Shown piece after piece: positions 1-8,500 of a stretch of 51,611 nucleotides of DNA. A program made the translations under genes and the position numbers. Source of the DNA: Syntrophomonadaceae bacterium (GTDB lineage: Bacteria; Bacillota; Dethiobacteria; DTU022); the NCBI GenBank assembly GCA_007129055.1, contig SKWE01000069.1, positions 1 through 51,611 on the forward strand, written 5' to 3'. Numbering within the stretch: the stretch's first letter is position 1; each line of letters starts with the position of its first letter. Below the pieces are notes generated by a model. That model was given only the letters and a program-made list of their open reading frames with translations. It made no database searches and was not told the origin of the DNA.

Positions 1-55
1 CACCGATAAGTGAGCGGTTAAACCTGATTCCCCTGAAAGGTTTGATAATAGCCAT
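1..55 (-). CDS. DUF1015-type protein, N-terminal fragment
   Basis: Only the first 18 codons are inside the window; the gene runs off the left edge on the minus strand. The peptide begins MAIIKPFRGIRFN, which resembles the conserved N-terminus of DUF1015 (COG4198) proteins, a widespread family of unknown biochemical function. The ATG at 55-53 is preceded by a strong Shine-Dalgarno, GGGGAGG on the minus strand at 67-61, which supports a real start. It is transcribed divergently from rpsB. The family call rests on a short N-terminus only. Confidence 0.65.
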   Translation of the reverse strand, partial: MAIIKPFRGIRFNRSLIG

Positions 56-95
56 GTTTTCCTCCCCTGCCGGCATTTATAGTCTGGTTTTTTAA

Positions 96-104
96 ATTGT
101 AGCA
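96..104 (-). promoter_or_regulatory. Possible extended -10 promoter for the DUF1015-type gene
   Basis: On the minus strand this reads TGCTACAAT, an extended -10 element (TGN followed by TACAAT), about 40 bases upstream of the start codon at 55. No good -35 hexamer is seen 16-18 bases upstream. It is a plausible sigma-A promoter that would explain divergent transcription from rpsB. Confidence 0.35.
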
Positions 105-214
105 GTTGTCTTGCATTTAAGATTCTATAATAACAGTTAAGCTATTGCAATATGTGTGCGAGATAAGAAAGATATAACAGGTCAGTCAATTGCTTATTAA
201 TATTACTGATTTAA

Positions 215-243
215 TTGCCATGGAAGACGAACTATGCTATACT
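215..243 (+). promoter_or_regulatory. Sigma-A promoter of rpsB-tsf
   Basis: TTGCCA at 215-220 and TATACT at 238-243 are separated by exactly 17 bases, and a TGC triplet directly precedes the -10, giving an extended -10. Transcription would start near 250, leaving a leader of about 100 bases before the rpsB start. No other promoter this good is seen in the leader. Confidence 0.75.
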
Positions 244-353
244 ACCTCTGGTAAATCTATAAAACGCACGCCTGTTGAGGCCGTAATCGGTTGGCTGAAA
301 GCTTGGTTAAGGTCAATGAATCAGGCGGTGGCAAAACAAAAGGAGGAACTATA

Positions 354-1352
354 TTGGCTAAGGTAAGTATGAAACAGCTGTTGGAAGCGGGGGTTCATTT
401 TGGACATCAGACTCGCCGCTGGAACCCGAAGATGAAAAATTATATCTTCACAGAAAGAAACGGGATTTATATTATTGACCTGCAGAAAACTGTTAAGCTT
501 ATGGATAGCGCTTACAATTTTGTGAAGGATACAGTTGCCGATGGCGGCAACATTATCTTTGTGGGAACCAAAAAACAAGCCCAGGAATCTGTTCGCTTTG
601 AAGCTGAAAGAAGTGGAGCACATTATGTTAATCACCGTTGGCTTGGCGGAATGTTGACTAATTTTAATACAATCCGCAAACGTATTGATAGAATGTTAAA
701 GCTGGAAACGATGGAAACAGACGGCACTTTTGAGCGCTTAACTAAAAAGGAAGTGCTGACCCTGATGAATGAAAAAGAACGCCTGATGAAATTTCTCAGT
801 GGGATTCGCAACATGAAAAAGCTACCTGACGCAGTTTACGTTGTAGATCCGCGAAAAGAAAAAATAGCAGTTGCCGAAGCCAGAAAACTAGACATACCTG
901 TTATTGCTATAGTTGATACAAATTGCGATCCTGATGAGATTGATTACCTCATTCCTGGTAATGATGATGCCATTCGGGCAGTTAAGCTAATTACCTCTGT
1001 AATTGCCGATGCTGTTCTGGAAGGAAAACAAATCATGGATGCTGCAAATGAAGATGATAAATCGGACGCAGATGAACAAGAAGTTATGGCGATTGCAACT
1101 GAAACTGCCCGGCCTGCTGCTGAGGCGGCTGTTGAGGAAGCAGTTCCTGTAGCCATGGACAAAGTAGCTGAGGCAGCTAAAAAGGCAAGGGAAAAAGAAG
1201 AGGCCGGGGAAGAAGCCAAAGAAACTGAAACTGAAACAGAAGAAGTTAGTGATGAGATTGAACAGGTTGCCCAGGCTGAGGAAGTTGCCGAAGTTAAAAA
1301 TGAAGCAGTTGAGGGCGAAACGCCCGATAGTGAAGACGAAAAAAGTGAATAA
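354..1352 (+). CDS. rpsB: 30S ribosomal protein S2 with long acidic tail
   Basis: Structural protein of the small ribosomal subunit. The start is taken as TTG at 354 because AGGAGG lies at 341-346, seven bases upstream, and the protein then begins LAKVSMKQLLEAGVHFGHQ, as S2 usually does. An in-frame upstream start at 291 has no comparable ribosome site. Residues 6 to about 228 match the S2 core (HFGHQTRRWNPKM, VDPRKE, PVIAIVDTNCDPD). Beyond this is a tail of about 100 residues (roughly 230-332) made almost wholly of Glu, Ala, Lys, Asp and Val. S2 normally ends within about 20-30 residues of the core, so the 332-residue length is unusual. It forms an operon with tsf, 24 bases downstream. Confidence 0.97.
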   Translation: MAKVSMKQLLEAGVHFGHQTRRWNPKMKNYIFTERNGIYIIDLQKTVKLMDSAYNFVKDTVADGGNIIFVGTKKQAQESVRFEAERSGAHYVNHRWLGGMLTNFNTIRKRIDRMLKLETMETDGTFERLTKKEVLTLMNEKERLMKFLSGIRNMKKLPDAVYVVDPRKEKIAVAEARKLDIPVIAIVDTNCDPDEIDYLIPGNDDAIRAVKLITSVIADAVLEGKQIMDAANEDDKSDADEQEVMAIATETARPAAEAAVEEAVPVAMDKVAEAAKKAREKEEAGEEAKETETETEEVSDEIEQVAQAEEVAEVKNEAVEGETPDSEDEKSE

Positions 1353-1376
1353 GTTTACATAGAGGAGTGAACATTA

Positions 1377-2003
1377 ATGCACATTGATGCAAAAATAGTT
1401 AAAGCCTTACGTGAAAAAACCGGCGCCGGTATGATGGACTGTAAGAAAGCCCTGCAGGAAGCTGAAGGCAATGAAGAGAAGGCTGTGGATATCTTAAGAG
1501 AAAAAGGCCTTTCAGCAGCAGCCAAACGCGCCGATAGGGCAGCAAACCAGGGAATAATTGATTCTTACATTCACCTTGGCGGTAAAATCGGGGTACTTGT
1601 TGAAGTAAACTGTGAAACAGATTTTGTCGCCAGGAACGATGAGTTTCGTGAATTTGTAAGAAATATTTGCTTGCAGGTGGCCGCAACAAATCCAGCTTAC
1701 CTGCACAAAGAGCAGGTTCCCGAAAACATTCTTGAAAAAGAGAGCCAGATAATCAGGGCCCAGGCTTTAAATGATGGGAAACCCGAAAAAGTGATTGAAA
1801 AAATAGTTGAAGGACGTCTTGATAAATTTTACAGCGAGAACTGCCTCATGAATCAAACTTTTGTTAAAGATGAGGATTTAACAATAGAGCAGCTTTTAAC
1901 TAATTTAATTGCCAAAATTGGTGAAAATATAATAATAAGACGTTTCAGCCGGTTTGAAATAGGTGAAAATCTAGAAAATGATTCAACCTGCTGCTGCGGA
2001 TAA
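1377..2003 (+). CDS. tsf: Elongation factor Ts, short form
   Basis: Guanine-nucleotide exchange factor that recycles EF-Tu during translation. It has the N-terminal UBA-like domain (residues 1-50, with TGAGMMDCKKAL) and the EF-Tu-contacting TDFVARN motif at residues 81-87. At 208 residues it is the short type with one reduced core domain, as in many Clostridia and thermophiles, not the roughly 290-residue Bacillus or E. coli form. The C-terminus ends in three consecutive cysteines and a glycine (CCCG), which is odd and may bind metal or simply be unconstrained. GAGGAG upstream supports the ATG at 1377. The rpsB-tsf unit ends at the terminator at 2009-2039. Confidence 0.96.
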   Translation: MHIDAKIVKALREKTGAGMMDCKKALQEAEGNEEKAVDILREKGLSAAAKRADRAANQGIIDSYIHLGGKIGVLVEVNCETDFVARNDEFREFVRNICLQVAATNPAYLHKEQVPENILEKESQIIRAQALNDGKPEKVIEKIVEGRLDKFYSENCLMNQTFVKDEDLTIEQLLTNLIAKIGENIIIRRFSRFEIGENLENDSTCCCG

Positions 2004-2008
2004 GTCGT

Positions 2009-2039
2009 AAAAAAGAACACTGCAAAGTGTTCTTTTTTT
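2009..2039 (+). terminator. Rho-independent terminator after tsf
   Basis: GAACACT (2015-2021), loop GCAA, AGTGTTC (2026-2032), flanked by six A residues before and a run of seven T residues after. It is a textbook intrinsic terminator six bases past the tsf stop, and separates rpsB-tsf from pyrH. Confidence 0.92.
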
Positions 2040-2133
2040 ATGAGGACCAAAGAATGTTATATGTTAAACAAAAAGTTGATCGGTTTGAAGGGTGAACAGC
2101 AATAATGTCGAATTAAACTTCAGGGGGTGCGTT

Positions 2134-2853
2134 TTGAGTAAACCTGCATATAAACGAGTTATTATTAAATTAAGCGGTGAAGCGCTGGCCGGGAACCAGG
2201 GATTTGGGATTGATCAGGAAGTTATTGAAAGTATAGCCAGTCAGATTAAGGAAGTTATTGATTATGGCGTACAGGTTGCAATAGTAGTTGGCGGAGGAAA
2301 TATCTGGCGCGGTGCACAGGCCAACAAAAATGGCATGGACAGGGCTACTGCCGATTACATGGGCATGCTGGCCACTGTAATTAATGCCCTGGCACTGCAG
2401 GATGCACTGGAAAGACAAGATGTGGTTACCAGAGTTCAAACGGCACTGGAGATGCAACAGGTGGCAGAGCCATATATCAGGAGAAGAGCACTTCGCCACC
2501 TCGAAAAAGGACGCGTGGTAATATTTGCAGGAGGTACCGGAAATCCATATTTTTCAACTGATACAACTGCAGCCCTGAGGGCAGCAGAAATTGAGGCCGA
2601 AGTAATATTACTGGCCAAAGGAAAAGTAGACGCAGTCTATAGCGAAGACCCCCTGGAGAATCCAAACGCAAAGAAATTTTCAGAGTTAAATTATATTGAA
2701 GTTATAAACAAGGGACTTGGAGTTATGGATTCTACGGCAGCCTCACTTTGTATGGATAACGAAATAAAACTGATTGTTTTTGGATTAAATTTAGGAAACA
2801 TTAAAAAGGTAATTATGGGCGAAAAGATTGGTACTATGATTGGGGGAGGTTGA
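2134..2853 (+). CDS. pyrH: UMP kinase
   Basis: Hexameric amino-acid-kinase-family enzyme that phosphorylates UMP to UDP in pyrimidine nucleotide synthesis. It shows the KLSGEAL phosphate-binding segment at residues 12-18, a GGGN motif near residue 50, and the TGNPYFSTDTTAALRA acceptor-site motif. The start is assigned to TTG at 2134 because AGGGGGTG (2122-2129) lies just upstream; the protein is then 239 residues, the normal family size. A longer in-frame reading from a GTG at 2092 adds a non-conserved 14-residue head. A weak promoter candidate is TTGATC at 2076 with AATAAT at 2101. The gene is followed by frr with a three-base gap. Confidence 0.95.
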   Translation: MSKPAYKRVIIKLSGEALAGNQGFGIDQEVIESIASQIKEVIDYGVQVAIVVGGGNIWRGAQANKNGMDRATADYMGMLATVINALALQDALERQDVVTRVQTALEMQQVAEPYIRRRALRHLEKGRVVIFAGGTGNPYFSTDTTAALRAAEIEAEVILLAKGKVDAVYSEDPLENPNAKKFSELNYIEVINKGLGVMDSTAASLCMDNEIKLIVFGLNLGNIKKVIMGEKIGTMIGGG

Positions 2854-2856
2854 TTT

Positions 2857-3414
2857 ATGACAGACGATATTTATCTTGAAGCCGGAGAGAAGATGGAAAA
2901 AGTCATAAATGCATTTCAGCGTGAGTTAGCCACTTTGCGGGCAGGAAGAGCAGCTCCAACTTTATTAGACAGAATTGAAGTAGATTATTATGGAACAATG
3001 ACTCCTTTGAATCAGTTGGCCGGGGTAACCGCACCTGAATCAAGACTACTGGTGATACAACCATGGGATAAACAGGCCATGGAGGACATTGAAAAGGCAA
3101 TTTTAAAATCTGATTTGGGCCTGACCCCAAGTAATGACGGCAATGTGATTAGGTTGACAATACCGCAGCTTACTGAAGAGAGACGCAAAGAGCTGGTTAA
3201 ATTTGTTAGAAAGAAGGCCGAAGAAAGCAAAGTATCGGTACGTAATGTCCGCAGGGATGCTAATGAAAGTATTAAACAGCTAGAAAAAAACAGTGATATT
3301 TCTGAAGATGAGCGAAGGAGATCACAAGACAGTATTCAGGAGCTAACTGATGAGAAAATTAAAGAAATAGATCAGATCATGGAAGTAAAAGAAAAAGAAA
3401 TGATGGAAGTATGA
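2857..3414 (+). CDS. frr: Ribosome recycling factor
   Basis: Splits post-termination ribosomes together with EF-G. The 185-residue length is standard. The sequence shows the long helical domain I (ERRKELVKFVRKKAEESKVSVRNVRRDA) and the compact domain II segment RIEVDYYGTMTPLNQLA. A GGGGGAGG ribosome site at the end of pyrH supports the ATG at 2857. It is translationally close to pyrH, the usual pyrH-frr pairing. Confidence 0.97.
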   Translation: MTDDIYLEAGEKMEKVINAFQRELATLRAGRAAPTLLDRIEVDYYGTMTPLNQLAGVTAPESRLLVIQPWDKQAMEDIEKAILKSDLGLTPSNDGNVIRLTIPQLTEERRKELVKFVRKKAEESKVSVRNVRRDANESIKQLEKNSDISEDERRRSQDSIQELTDEKIKEIDQIMEVKEKEMMEV

Positions 3415-3511
3415 TATTTAATAATTCATAAAATATTCTCAGTTCAAATCTAATAGAATCCTTAAGGTCTTCTCTTCTTTAAAGTGCTATTACGAATACA
3501 CTAATAGAAAA

Positions 3512-3542
3512 CGGCTCTCTCTTGAGAAGAAAGAGAGAGCCG
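3512..3542 (+). repeat. Perfect 12-bp hairpin between frr and uppS
   Basis: CGGCTCTCTCTT (3512-3523) pairs perfectly with AAGAGAGAGCCG (3531-3542) around a seven-base loop. No T-run follows on the plus strand, so it is not a classic terminator of frr; on the minus strand it is followed by TTTTCTATT, which resembles a weak terminator tail. It ends 22 bases before the uppS start, so it could influence RNA stability or processing. The rest of the gap at 3415-3511 shows nothing recognisable. Confidence 0.6.
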
Positions 3543-3564
3543 CTGTTATTGAATGGCGGGATAA

Positions 3565-4311
3565 TTGTTGAAAGAGGATATTAAATTAAAAGAACTGGAG
3601 CAGAAAATTCTTGCGGGAGTTATCCCACAGCATTTAGCTATCATTATGGATGGTAACGGCAGGTGGGCGGCTGAAAAAGGTTTGCCCAGGCATGAGGGAC
3701 ACCGGCAGGGGGTTGAAAGTGTCAGGGCTACAGTTCGCAATTGCAATGAACTCGGAATAAGCGTGTTAACACTTTTTGCATTTTCAACTGAAAACTGGCA
3801 GCGTCCAATTAGTGAAGTTAATTACCTGATGAGTCTTCCAGAAAAATACTTTGACTCAGAGTTGCCGGAACTAATACGCAATAATGTTCAGGTAAGGTTG
3901 ATCGGAGAAACTGGTAAGCTTCCCCGAAAAGTGCAAAAAGCGGTGAGAGAAGGTAGTGAGAAAACTAAAGACAATGATGGAATGGTCTTAAATTTTGCTT
4001 TAAACTATGGCTCCCGTGATGAAATATTGCGGGCAGTTAACCTTATTATTAAAGATCTAAAAGAAAAAAATATTAAAAAGAAAATAGATGAAAATGCTTT
4101 TTCTGATTACCTCTATACGGCAGGTTTGCCAGATCCTGATCTGCTAATTCGAACCAGTGGAGAATTAAGGATAAGTAACTTTTTACTCTGGCAAATCGCT
4201 TACAGTGAACTCTACTTTACAGAAGTCTATTGGCCCGAGTTTTCAAGAATGCACTTACTGGAAGCTATAGACACTTTTCAGCAGCGGAAAAGGCGCTACG
4301 GAAAGATATAA
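3565..4311 (+). CDS. uppS: Undecaprenyl (isoprenyl) diphosphate synthase
   Basis: Cis-prenyltransferase that extends farnesyl diphosphate with isopentenyl diphosphate to make the C55 carrier for peptidoglycan and wall polymers. The signature MDGNGRW is at residues 28-34 with the catalytic Asp29; the later LLIRTSGELRISNFLLWQ segment binds IPP. The length (248) is typical. The start is TTG at 3565 or the adjacent TTG at 3568; GGCGGG at 3555-3560 suits 3568 slightly better. It begins the uppS-cdsA-dxr-rseP-ispG run. Confidence 0.95.
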   Translation: MLKEDIKLKELEQKILAGVIPQHLAIIMDGNGRWAAEKGLPRHEGHRQGVESVRATVRNCNELGISVLTLFAFSTENWQRPISEVNYLMSLPEKYFDSELPELIRNNVQVRLIGETGKLPRKVQKAVREGSEKTKDNDGMVLNFALNYGSRDEILRAVNLIIKDLKEKNIKKKIDENAFSDYLYTAGLPDPDLLIRTSGELRISNFLLWQIAYSELYFTEVYWPEFSRMHLLEAIDTFQQRKRRYGKI

Positions 4312-4375
4312 AATGCCTGGTTATAGATCGATTAACACAAGAGAATGCAAATCTGTTTGAAGTAAGGTGGTTAAT

Positions 4376-5176
4376 ATGCTCATCTTAAGAATTATATCAG
4401 CACTGGTTGGTATTCCAATCGTGCTGGCTGCAGTTTATTATGGAGGTCCCTGGTATGCCCTGTTCTTGCTGCTGATTGTGAATGTAGGTGCGTATGAATA
4501 TAACACCCTGCTTAAGAAACAAAACTATAATGGATCAACTGCTTACACGTTTATTGGTGTAAGCCTCTTCATTGCTACTATATATTTTGAGCAATTTCAG
4601 TTATTGTACCCACTGGTTATGCTTTTATTTTTCATGCTATTTGTTAACACGCTTTTCAGTATGGACAGACTAAGCCTGGCTGATTCGGCGTTCACGCTGT
4701 GGGGTATTATTTACTTAGGCGGATTTGCCGGTTTCCTGCTAATGCTCAGAGCGCTTCCGGACGGAGCGATGTTTACATTTATTATGCTTGCCGGTGTTTG
4801 GATTCATGATACCTGCGCTTATTTTATTGGTATGAAATGGGGCATGCGTAAATTCTCTCCAGAGATAAGCCCCAATAAATCTGTAGAAGGCTCAATTGCC
4901 GGTATCGCCGGTACCGTAGCTATATTTTTCTCACTGGCAATATTAGTTCCCGAATATTCTCCACTAAACCCTGCACAGGCTGTTATACTGGCCCTGGGCA
5001 TAGCAGTATTTTCACAGCTTGGCGATCTGCTGGAATCAGTGTTAAAACGTCAGCTTGGCGTAAAGGATTCAGGAGGAATTATACCAGGGCATGGTGGTAT
5101 TCTTGATCGGTTTGACAGCATATTATTAGCTGCACCTTTCACTTATGCCTTTTTTTTATTAATTAACATGATTTAA
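4376..5176 (+). CDS. cdsA: Phosphatidate cytidylyltransferase (CDP-diacylglycerol synthase)
   Basis: Integral membrane enzyme that makes CDP-diacylglycerol from phosphatidate and CTP, the branch point of phospholipid synthesis. It has multiple hydrophobic segments across its 266 residues and the family signature near the C-terminus, KDSGGIIPGHGGILDRFD. The ATG at 4376 is chosen because AAGGTGG lies at 4364-4370; a GTG at 4367 overlaps that ribosome site. dxr starts 11 bases after its stop. Confidence 0.95.
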   Translation: MLILRIISALVGIPIVLAAVYYGGPWYALFLLLIVNVGAYEYNTLLKKQNYNGSTAYTFIGVSLFIATIYFEQFQLLYPLVMLLFFMLFVNTLFSMDRLSLADSAFTLWGIIYLGGFAGFLLMLRALPDGAMFTFIMLAGVWIHDTCAYFIGMKWGMRKFSPEISPNKSVEGSIAGIAGTVAIFFSLAILVPEYSPLNPAQAVILALGIAVFSQLGDLLESVLKRQLGVKDSGGIIPGHGGILDRFDSILLAAPFTYAFFLLINMI

Positions 5177-5187
5177 GGTGGTTATAT

Positions 5188-6351
5188 ATGAAGCGCATTT
5201 CTATATTAGGTTCAACGGGCTCCATCGGCACTCAAACACTGGAAGTAGTAGAAAAGCTTGGTGAAGATTTTAATGTAGTGGCTCTCGCTGCGGGGAGCGA
5301 TCACCTTAAACTTGCAGATCAGGTCAGACGTTATAAACCTGAATTAGCAGTGTTAAAAGATAATAAAGCGGCAGACATTCTGGCAGCAGAAATTTATAAT
5401 GAAGAATGCCTGGTAGAGGCTGGTTCCGAGGGATTACTAAAAGCAGCAACTTGGCCCTCCGCTGATATTATTGTTTTAGCACAGTCAGGTGCTGGAGGCT
5501 TTGAAACATTAATCGCTGCATTAAAAAATGATAAAGTAGTTGCCCTTTCAAATAAAGAGTCGCTTGTAATCGGTGGGGAAACAATAGAAAGAATGGGTTT
5601 GCTTGACAGGGATAGAATATACCCCCTTGATAGTGAACACTCTGCAATATGGCAATGTATTGGTTCTTTGTCAGGAAAAGGTGTTGAAAAAATTTACCTA
5701 ACAGCTTCGGGAGGCCCTTTTTTGGGGTGGACCAGGGAAAAAATGAAGAATGTTACACCTGAGATGGCTCTCAAGCATCCTAACTGGAAGATGGGAAGGA
5801 AGATAACCATAGATTCATCAACCTTGATGAATAAGGGACTTGAAGTTATTGAAGCAAGGTGGTTATTTAATCTACCCCTGGATAAAATTGAAGTGGTTGT
5901 TCATCCCCAGAGTATAGTTCACTCCATGGTAGAATTTGTAGATGGTTCAATTATTGCTCAACTGGGAGAACCACAAATGCATTTGCCTATCCATTATGCA
6001 TTAACTTATCCTGACAGAGTAAACGGAAACTACGAAAGGTTTAACCCTATTGACAGGAAGCTAAATTTCTTAGCACCTGATTATGAAAACTTTCCCTGTC
6101 TTGGCTTGGCATACAGCGCTGGAAAAAGCGGAGGTTCAATGCCAGCTGTTTTAAATGCGTCGAATGAAGAAGCTGTTGATTATTTTTTAAATGGTAAAAT
6201 TGGATTTATGGAAATACCGGTTTTAATTGAAAAGACCATGAATTCTCACAAGATTGTTCAGCACCCTGGAGTATCTGATATAATTGAAGCAGACAGGTGG
6301 GCCCGTCAGGAGGCCGGGAGACTGGCTGTTGAAATAAAGAGAGGAAGATAA
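5188..6351 (+). CDS. dxr: 1-deoxy-D-xylulose 5-phosphate reductoisomerase
   Basis: Second enzyme of the DXP (MEP) isoprenoid pathway; converts DXP to methylerythritol 4-phosphate with NADPH. It shows the NADPH-binding GSTGSIG at residues 8-14, the metal and substrate motif LDSEHSAIWQ, and the flexible active-site loop region (SGGPFLGW). The 387-residue length is normal. AAGGTGG precedes the ATG. Its neighbours ispG (same pathway) and uppS (consumer of the product) fit this role. Confidence 0.97.
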   Translation: MKRISILGSTGSIGTQTLEVVEKLGEDFNVVALAAGSDHLKLADQVRRYKPELAVLKDNKAADILAAEIYNEECLVEAGSEGLLKAATWPSADIIVLAQSGAGGFETLIAALKNDKVVALSNKESLVIGGETIERMGLLDRDRIYPLDSEHSAIWQCIGSLSGKGVEKIYLTASGGPFLGWTREKMKNVTPEMALKHPNWKMGRKITIDSSTLMNKGLEVIEARWLFNLPLDKIEVVVHPQSIVHSMVEFVDGSIIAQLGEPQMHLPIHYALTYPDRVNGNYERFNPIDRKLNFLAPDYENFPCLGLAYSAGKSGGSMPAVLNASNEEAVDYFLNGKIGFMEIPVLIEKTMNSHKIVQHPGVSDIIEADRWARQEAGRLAVEIKRGR

Positions 6352-6355
6352 GCTT

Positions 6356-7375
6356 ATGCAGACATTTATAGCATCCATATTTGTTTTTGGGCTACTAATA
6401 CTGGTTCATGAACTGGGCCATTATTTTGTAGCGCGGTTAACAGGGATTAAAGTCCTGGAGCTTGCTATCGGATTCGGGCCGAAAATTATTGGCTGGACGA
6501 AAGATGAAATAGATTATTCTCTAAGAGCGATCCCGCTGGGCGGTTTTTGCAGGTTGTTGGGTGAAACGCCTGAAGAGGCCCAGCTGCCGGATAGCTTCCC
6601 ACAAAAACCTGTTTTAAGCAGGGCTGCGGTTTTGGTAGCCGGTGCTGCCATGAACCTGTTCCTTGCAATATTTGTTTTCTTTATTATATTTTTCTTTATC
6701 GCCGGGACGCCGGTGGCAGATAGCGGAAAAATTGGTTATCTCGTAGAAGATTTTCCTGCCCAGGAGGCGGGGCTGCAAACCGGGGATGTAATCAAGTCAA
6801 TTGAAGGCCACCCTGTAAGTGAATGGGAAGATATAATATATCTTATTTCAAGTAGACCCGAACAGGTTATTACACTTGAAATTGAAAGGGAAGGGTCTGT
6901 CAAGGAATTTAGTATCATGACTGTAATTGAACCTGGATCGGAGCGCGGCGTTATTGGAATAGGTCAGCCGATTGAACGTTTCCAATTCCTGTCTTCTTTG
7001 GGTTTAAGCTTTGAAAGATTTGGAATGGTCATTGCATCAATATTCCAGGTTTTAACCGGTCAGGCTCCTCTTGATGTTGCCGGCCCCGTAGGTATCGTTT
7101 TCGTGATCGGGGAAGTTGCACAGACAGGTTTTGTAAATTTACTGCTTTTGACAGCGCTAATTAGCATCAGTCTTGGAATTATGAACCTGTTACCAATTCC
7201 AGCCCTCGATGGCGGAAGATTATTATTTCTTATTGTAGAGGCAATTCGCGGTAAAAAAATTGATCCCGAAAAAGAGGGAATGATTCACTTCATCGGTTTT
7301 GCAGTATTAATCGTATTGATTCTTTTTATTACTTACCAGGACATTTTAAGATTCTTTGTTGCTCCTGGAAACTAG
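6356..7375 (+). CDS. rseP: Site-2 intramembrane zinc metalloprotease
   Basis: M50-family protease that cuts transmembrane substrates such as anti-sigma factors or signal peptide remnants. The zinc-binding HELGH is at residues 18-22 in the first membrane helix, a PDZ domain lies around residues 110-190 (AQEAGLQTGDVIKSIEGHPV), and the second metal-ligand motif NLLPIPALDGGRL is near residue 280. At 339 residues it has a single PDZ domain, as Bacillota RasP proteins do. It starts four bases after dxr. Its substrate cannot be told from this window. Confidence 0.94.
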   Translation: MQTFIASIFVFGLLILVHELGHYFVARLTGIKVLELAIGFGPKIIGWTKDEIDYSLRAIPLGGFCRLLGETPEEAQLPDSFPQKPVLSRAAVLVAGAAMNLFLAIFVFFIIFFFIAGTPVADSGKIGYLVEDFPAQEAGLQTGDVIKSIEGHPVSEWEDIIYLISSRPEQVITLEIEREGSVKEFSIMTVIEPGSERGVIGIGQPIERFQFLSSLGLSFERFGMVIASIFQVLTGQAPLDVAGPVGIVFVIGEVAQTGFVNLLLLTALISISLGIMNLLPIPALDGGRLLFLIVEAIRGKKIDPEKEGMIHFIGFAVLIVLILFITYQDILRFFVAPGN

Positions 7376-7396
7376 GATCAAGGAAAGCTGATTTAA

Positions 7397-8500
7397 ATGA
7401 CAGAAAGAATAACACGGAAATTGACCAGGCCGGTTATGATTGGCGATCTAAGTATTGGTGGGGAGTTTCCAATAGTTATTCAATCAATGACCAATACTAA
7501 AACAACTGATATAACTTCTACAAAGAAGCAGGTAAGTGAACTAATTGCTGCAGGATGCGAGATGATACGTCTCGCTATTCCGGATCGGGCTTCTGTAACG
7601 GCCCTGGAAAAAATAGTTTCTTACAGTTCTGTTCCAATAGTTGCAGACATACACTTTGATGATGATCTTGCAATTAGGGCAATTGAGAATGGAGCTGCGA
7701 AAATTAGAATTAACCCCGGAAATATTGGAGGCAGGAAAAAACTAACGGCCATAGCAAAAAAGGCTGACGCTTACAATGTTGCCATGAGGGTCGGTATTAA
7801 CTCAGGATCACTGGAAAAAGATATACTCAATAAATTTGGCGCCGTTACTGCAGAAGCTCTTGTCTGCTCTGCAAAACGTCACCAGCAATACCTGGAGGAA
7901 ATACCGTTTACCAATCTGGTCTTTTCAATTAAAGCCTCAACTGTATATACCACTATTAAAGCCTGCCAGCTTTTTTCTGAAACAAGCGATTATCCACTGC
8001 ATCTTGGAATTACTGAAGCAGGCCCTCCAAGTGTTGGTCTGATCAAAAGTGCCATAGGAATAGGCACTTTGCTGGCAGAGGGAATAGGTGATACAATCAG
8101 GGTGTCACTTACTGCATCCCCGGTTGAGGAAGTGGAAGCAGCCCGTAAAATACTTCAGGCACTTGGGATCAGATCGTTCGGCCCCGAACTAATTTCATGC
8201 CCAACATGCGGTCGGTGTGAAACTGACTTACAATCCTTGACTGCTGAAGTAGAGAAGATCCTCAATGAATACCATATCCCTGTGAAAGTGGCGGTAATGG
8301 GTTGCGCAGTTAACGGGCCCGGAGAGGCCAGGGAAGCTGATATCGGCATTTCTGCAGGAAAAAAGCAGGGTATCATATTTTGTAAGGGCAGGGTAGTCAG
8401 GACTGTAAAAACAGATATTTTGCTAGAAACTTTTAAGCAAGAGCTGAAGATATTTTTAGAAATGGTTGATCCCGATAGTCCGGGAGGGTTTAATAGATGA
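7397..8500 (+). CDS. ispG: 4-hydroxy-3-methylbut-2-enyl diphosphate synthase
   Basis: Iron-sulfur enzyme that reduces methylerythritol cyclodiphosphate to HMBPP, the penultimate MEP-pathway step. An N-terminal TIM-barrel domain is followed by the cluster domain with Cys268 and Cys271 (CPTC), Cys303 and Glu310 (MGCAVNGPGE), the expected 4Fe-4S ligands. The 367-residue length fits the bacterial short form. The gene overlaps the downstream glycosyltransferase by ATGA, so the two are probably translationally coupled. Confidence 0.97.
   Translation: MTERITRKLTRPVMIGDLSIGGEFPIVIQSMTNTKTTDITSTKKQVSELIAAGCEMIRLAIPDRASVTALEKIVSYSSVPIVADIHFDDDLAIRAIENGAAKIRINPGNIGGRKKLTAIAKKADAYNVAMRVGINSGSLEKDILNKFGAVTAEALVCSAKRHQQYLEEIPFTNLVFSIKASTVYTTIKACQLFSETSDYPLHLGITEAGPPSVGLIKSAIGIGTLLAEGIGDTIRVSLTASPVEEVEAARKILQALGIRSFGPELISCPTCGRCETDLQSLTAEVEKILNEYHIPVKVAVMGCAVNGPGEAREADIGISAGKKQGIIFCKGRVVRTVKTDILLETFKQELKIFLEMVDPDSPGGFNR

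Noticed and set aside
321..635. Open frames opposite or out of phase with rpsB, nusA, infB, recA and other real genes
   Set aside because: They lie inside strongly conserved genes, lack ribosome sites and have low-complexity or frame-shadow compositions.
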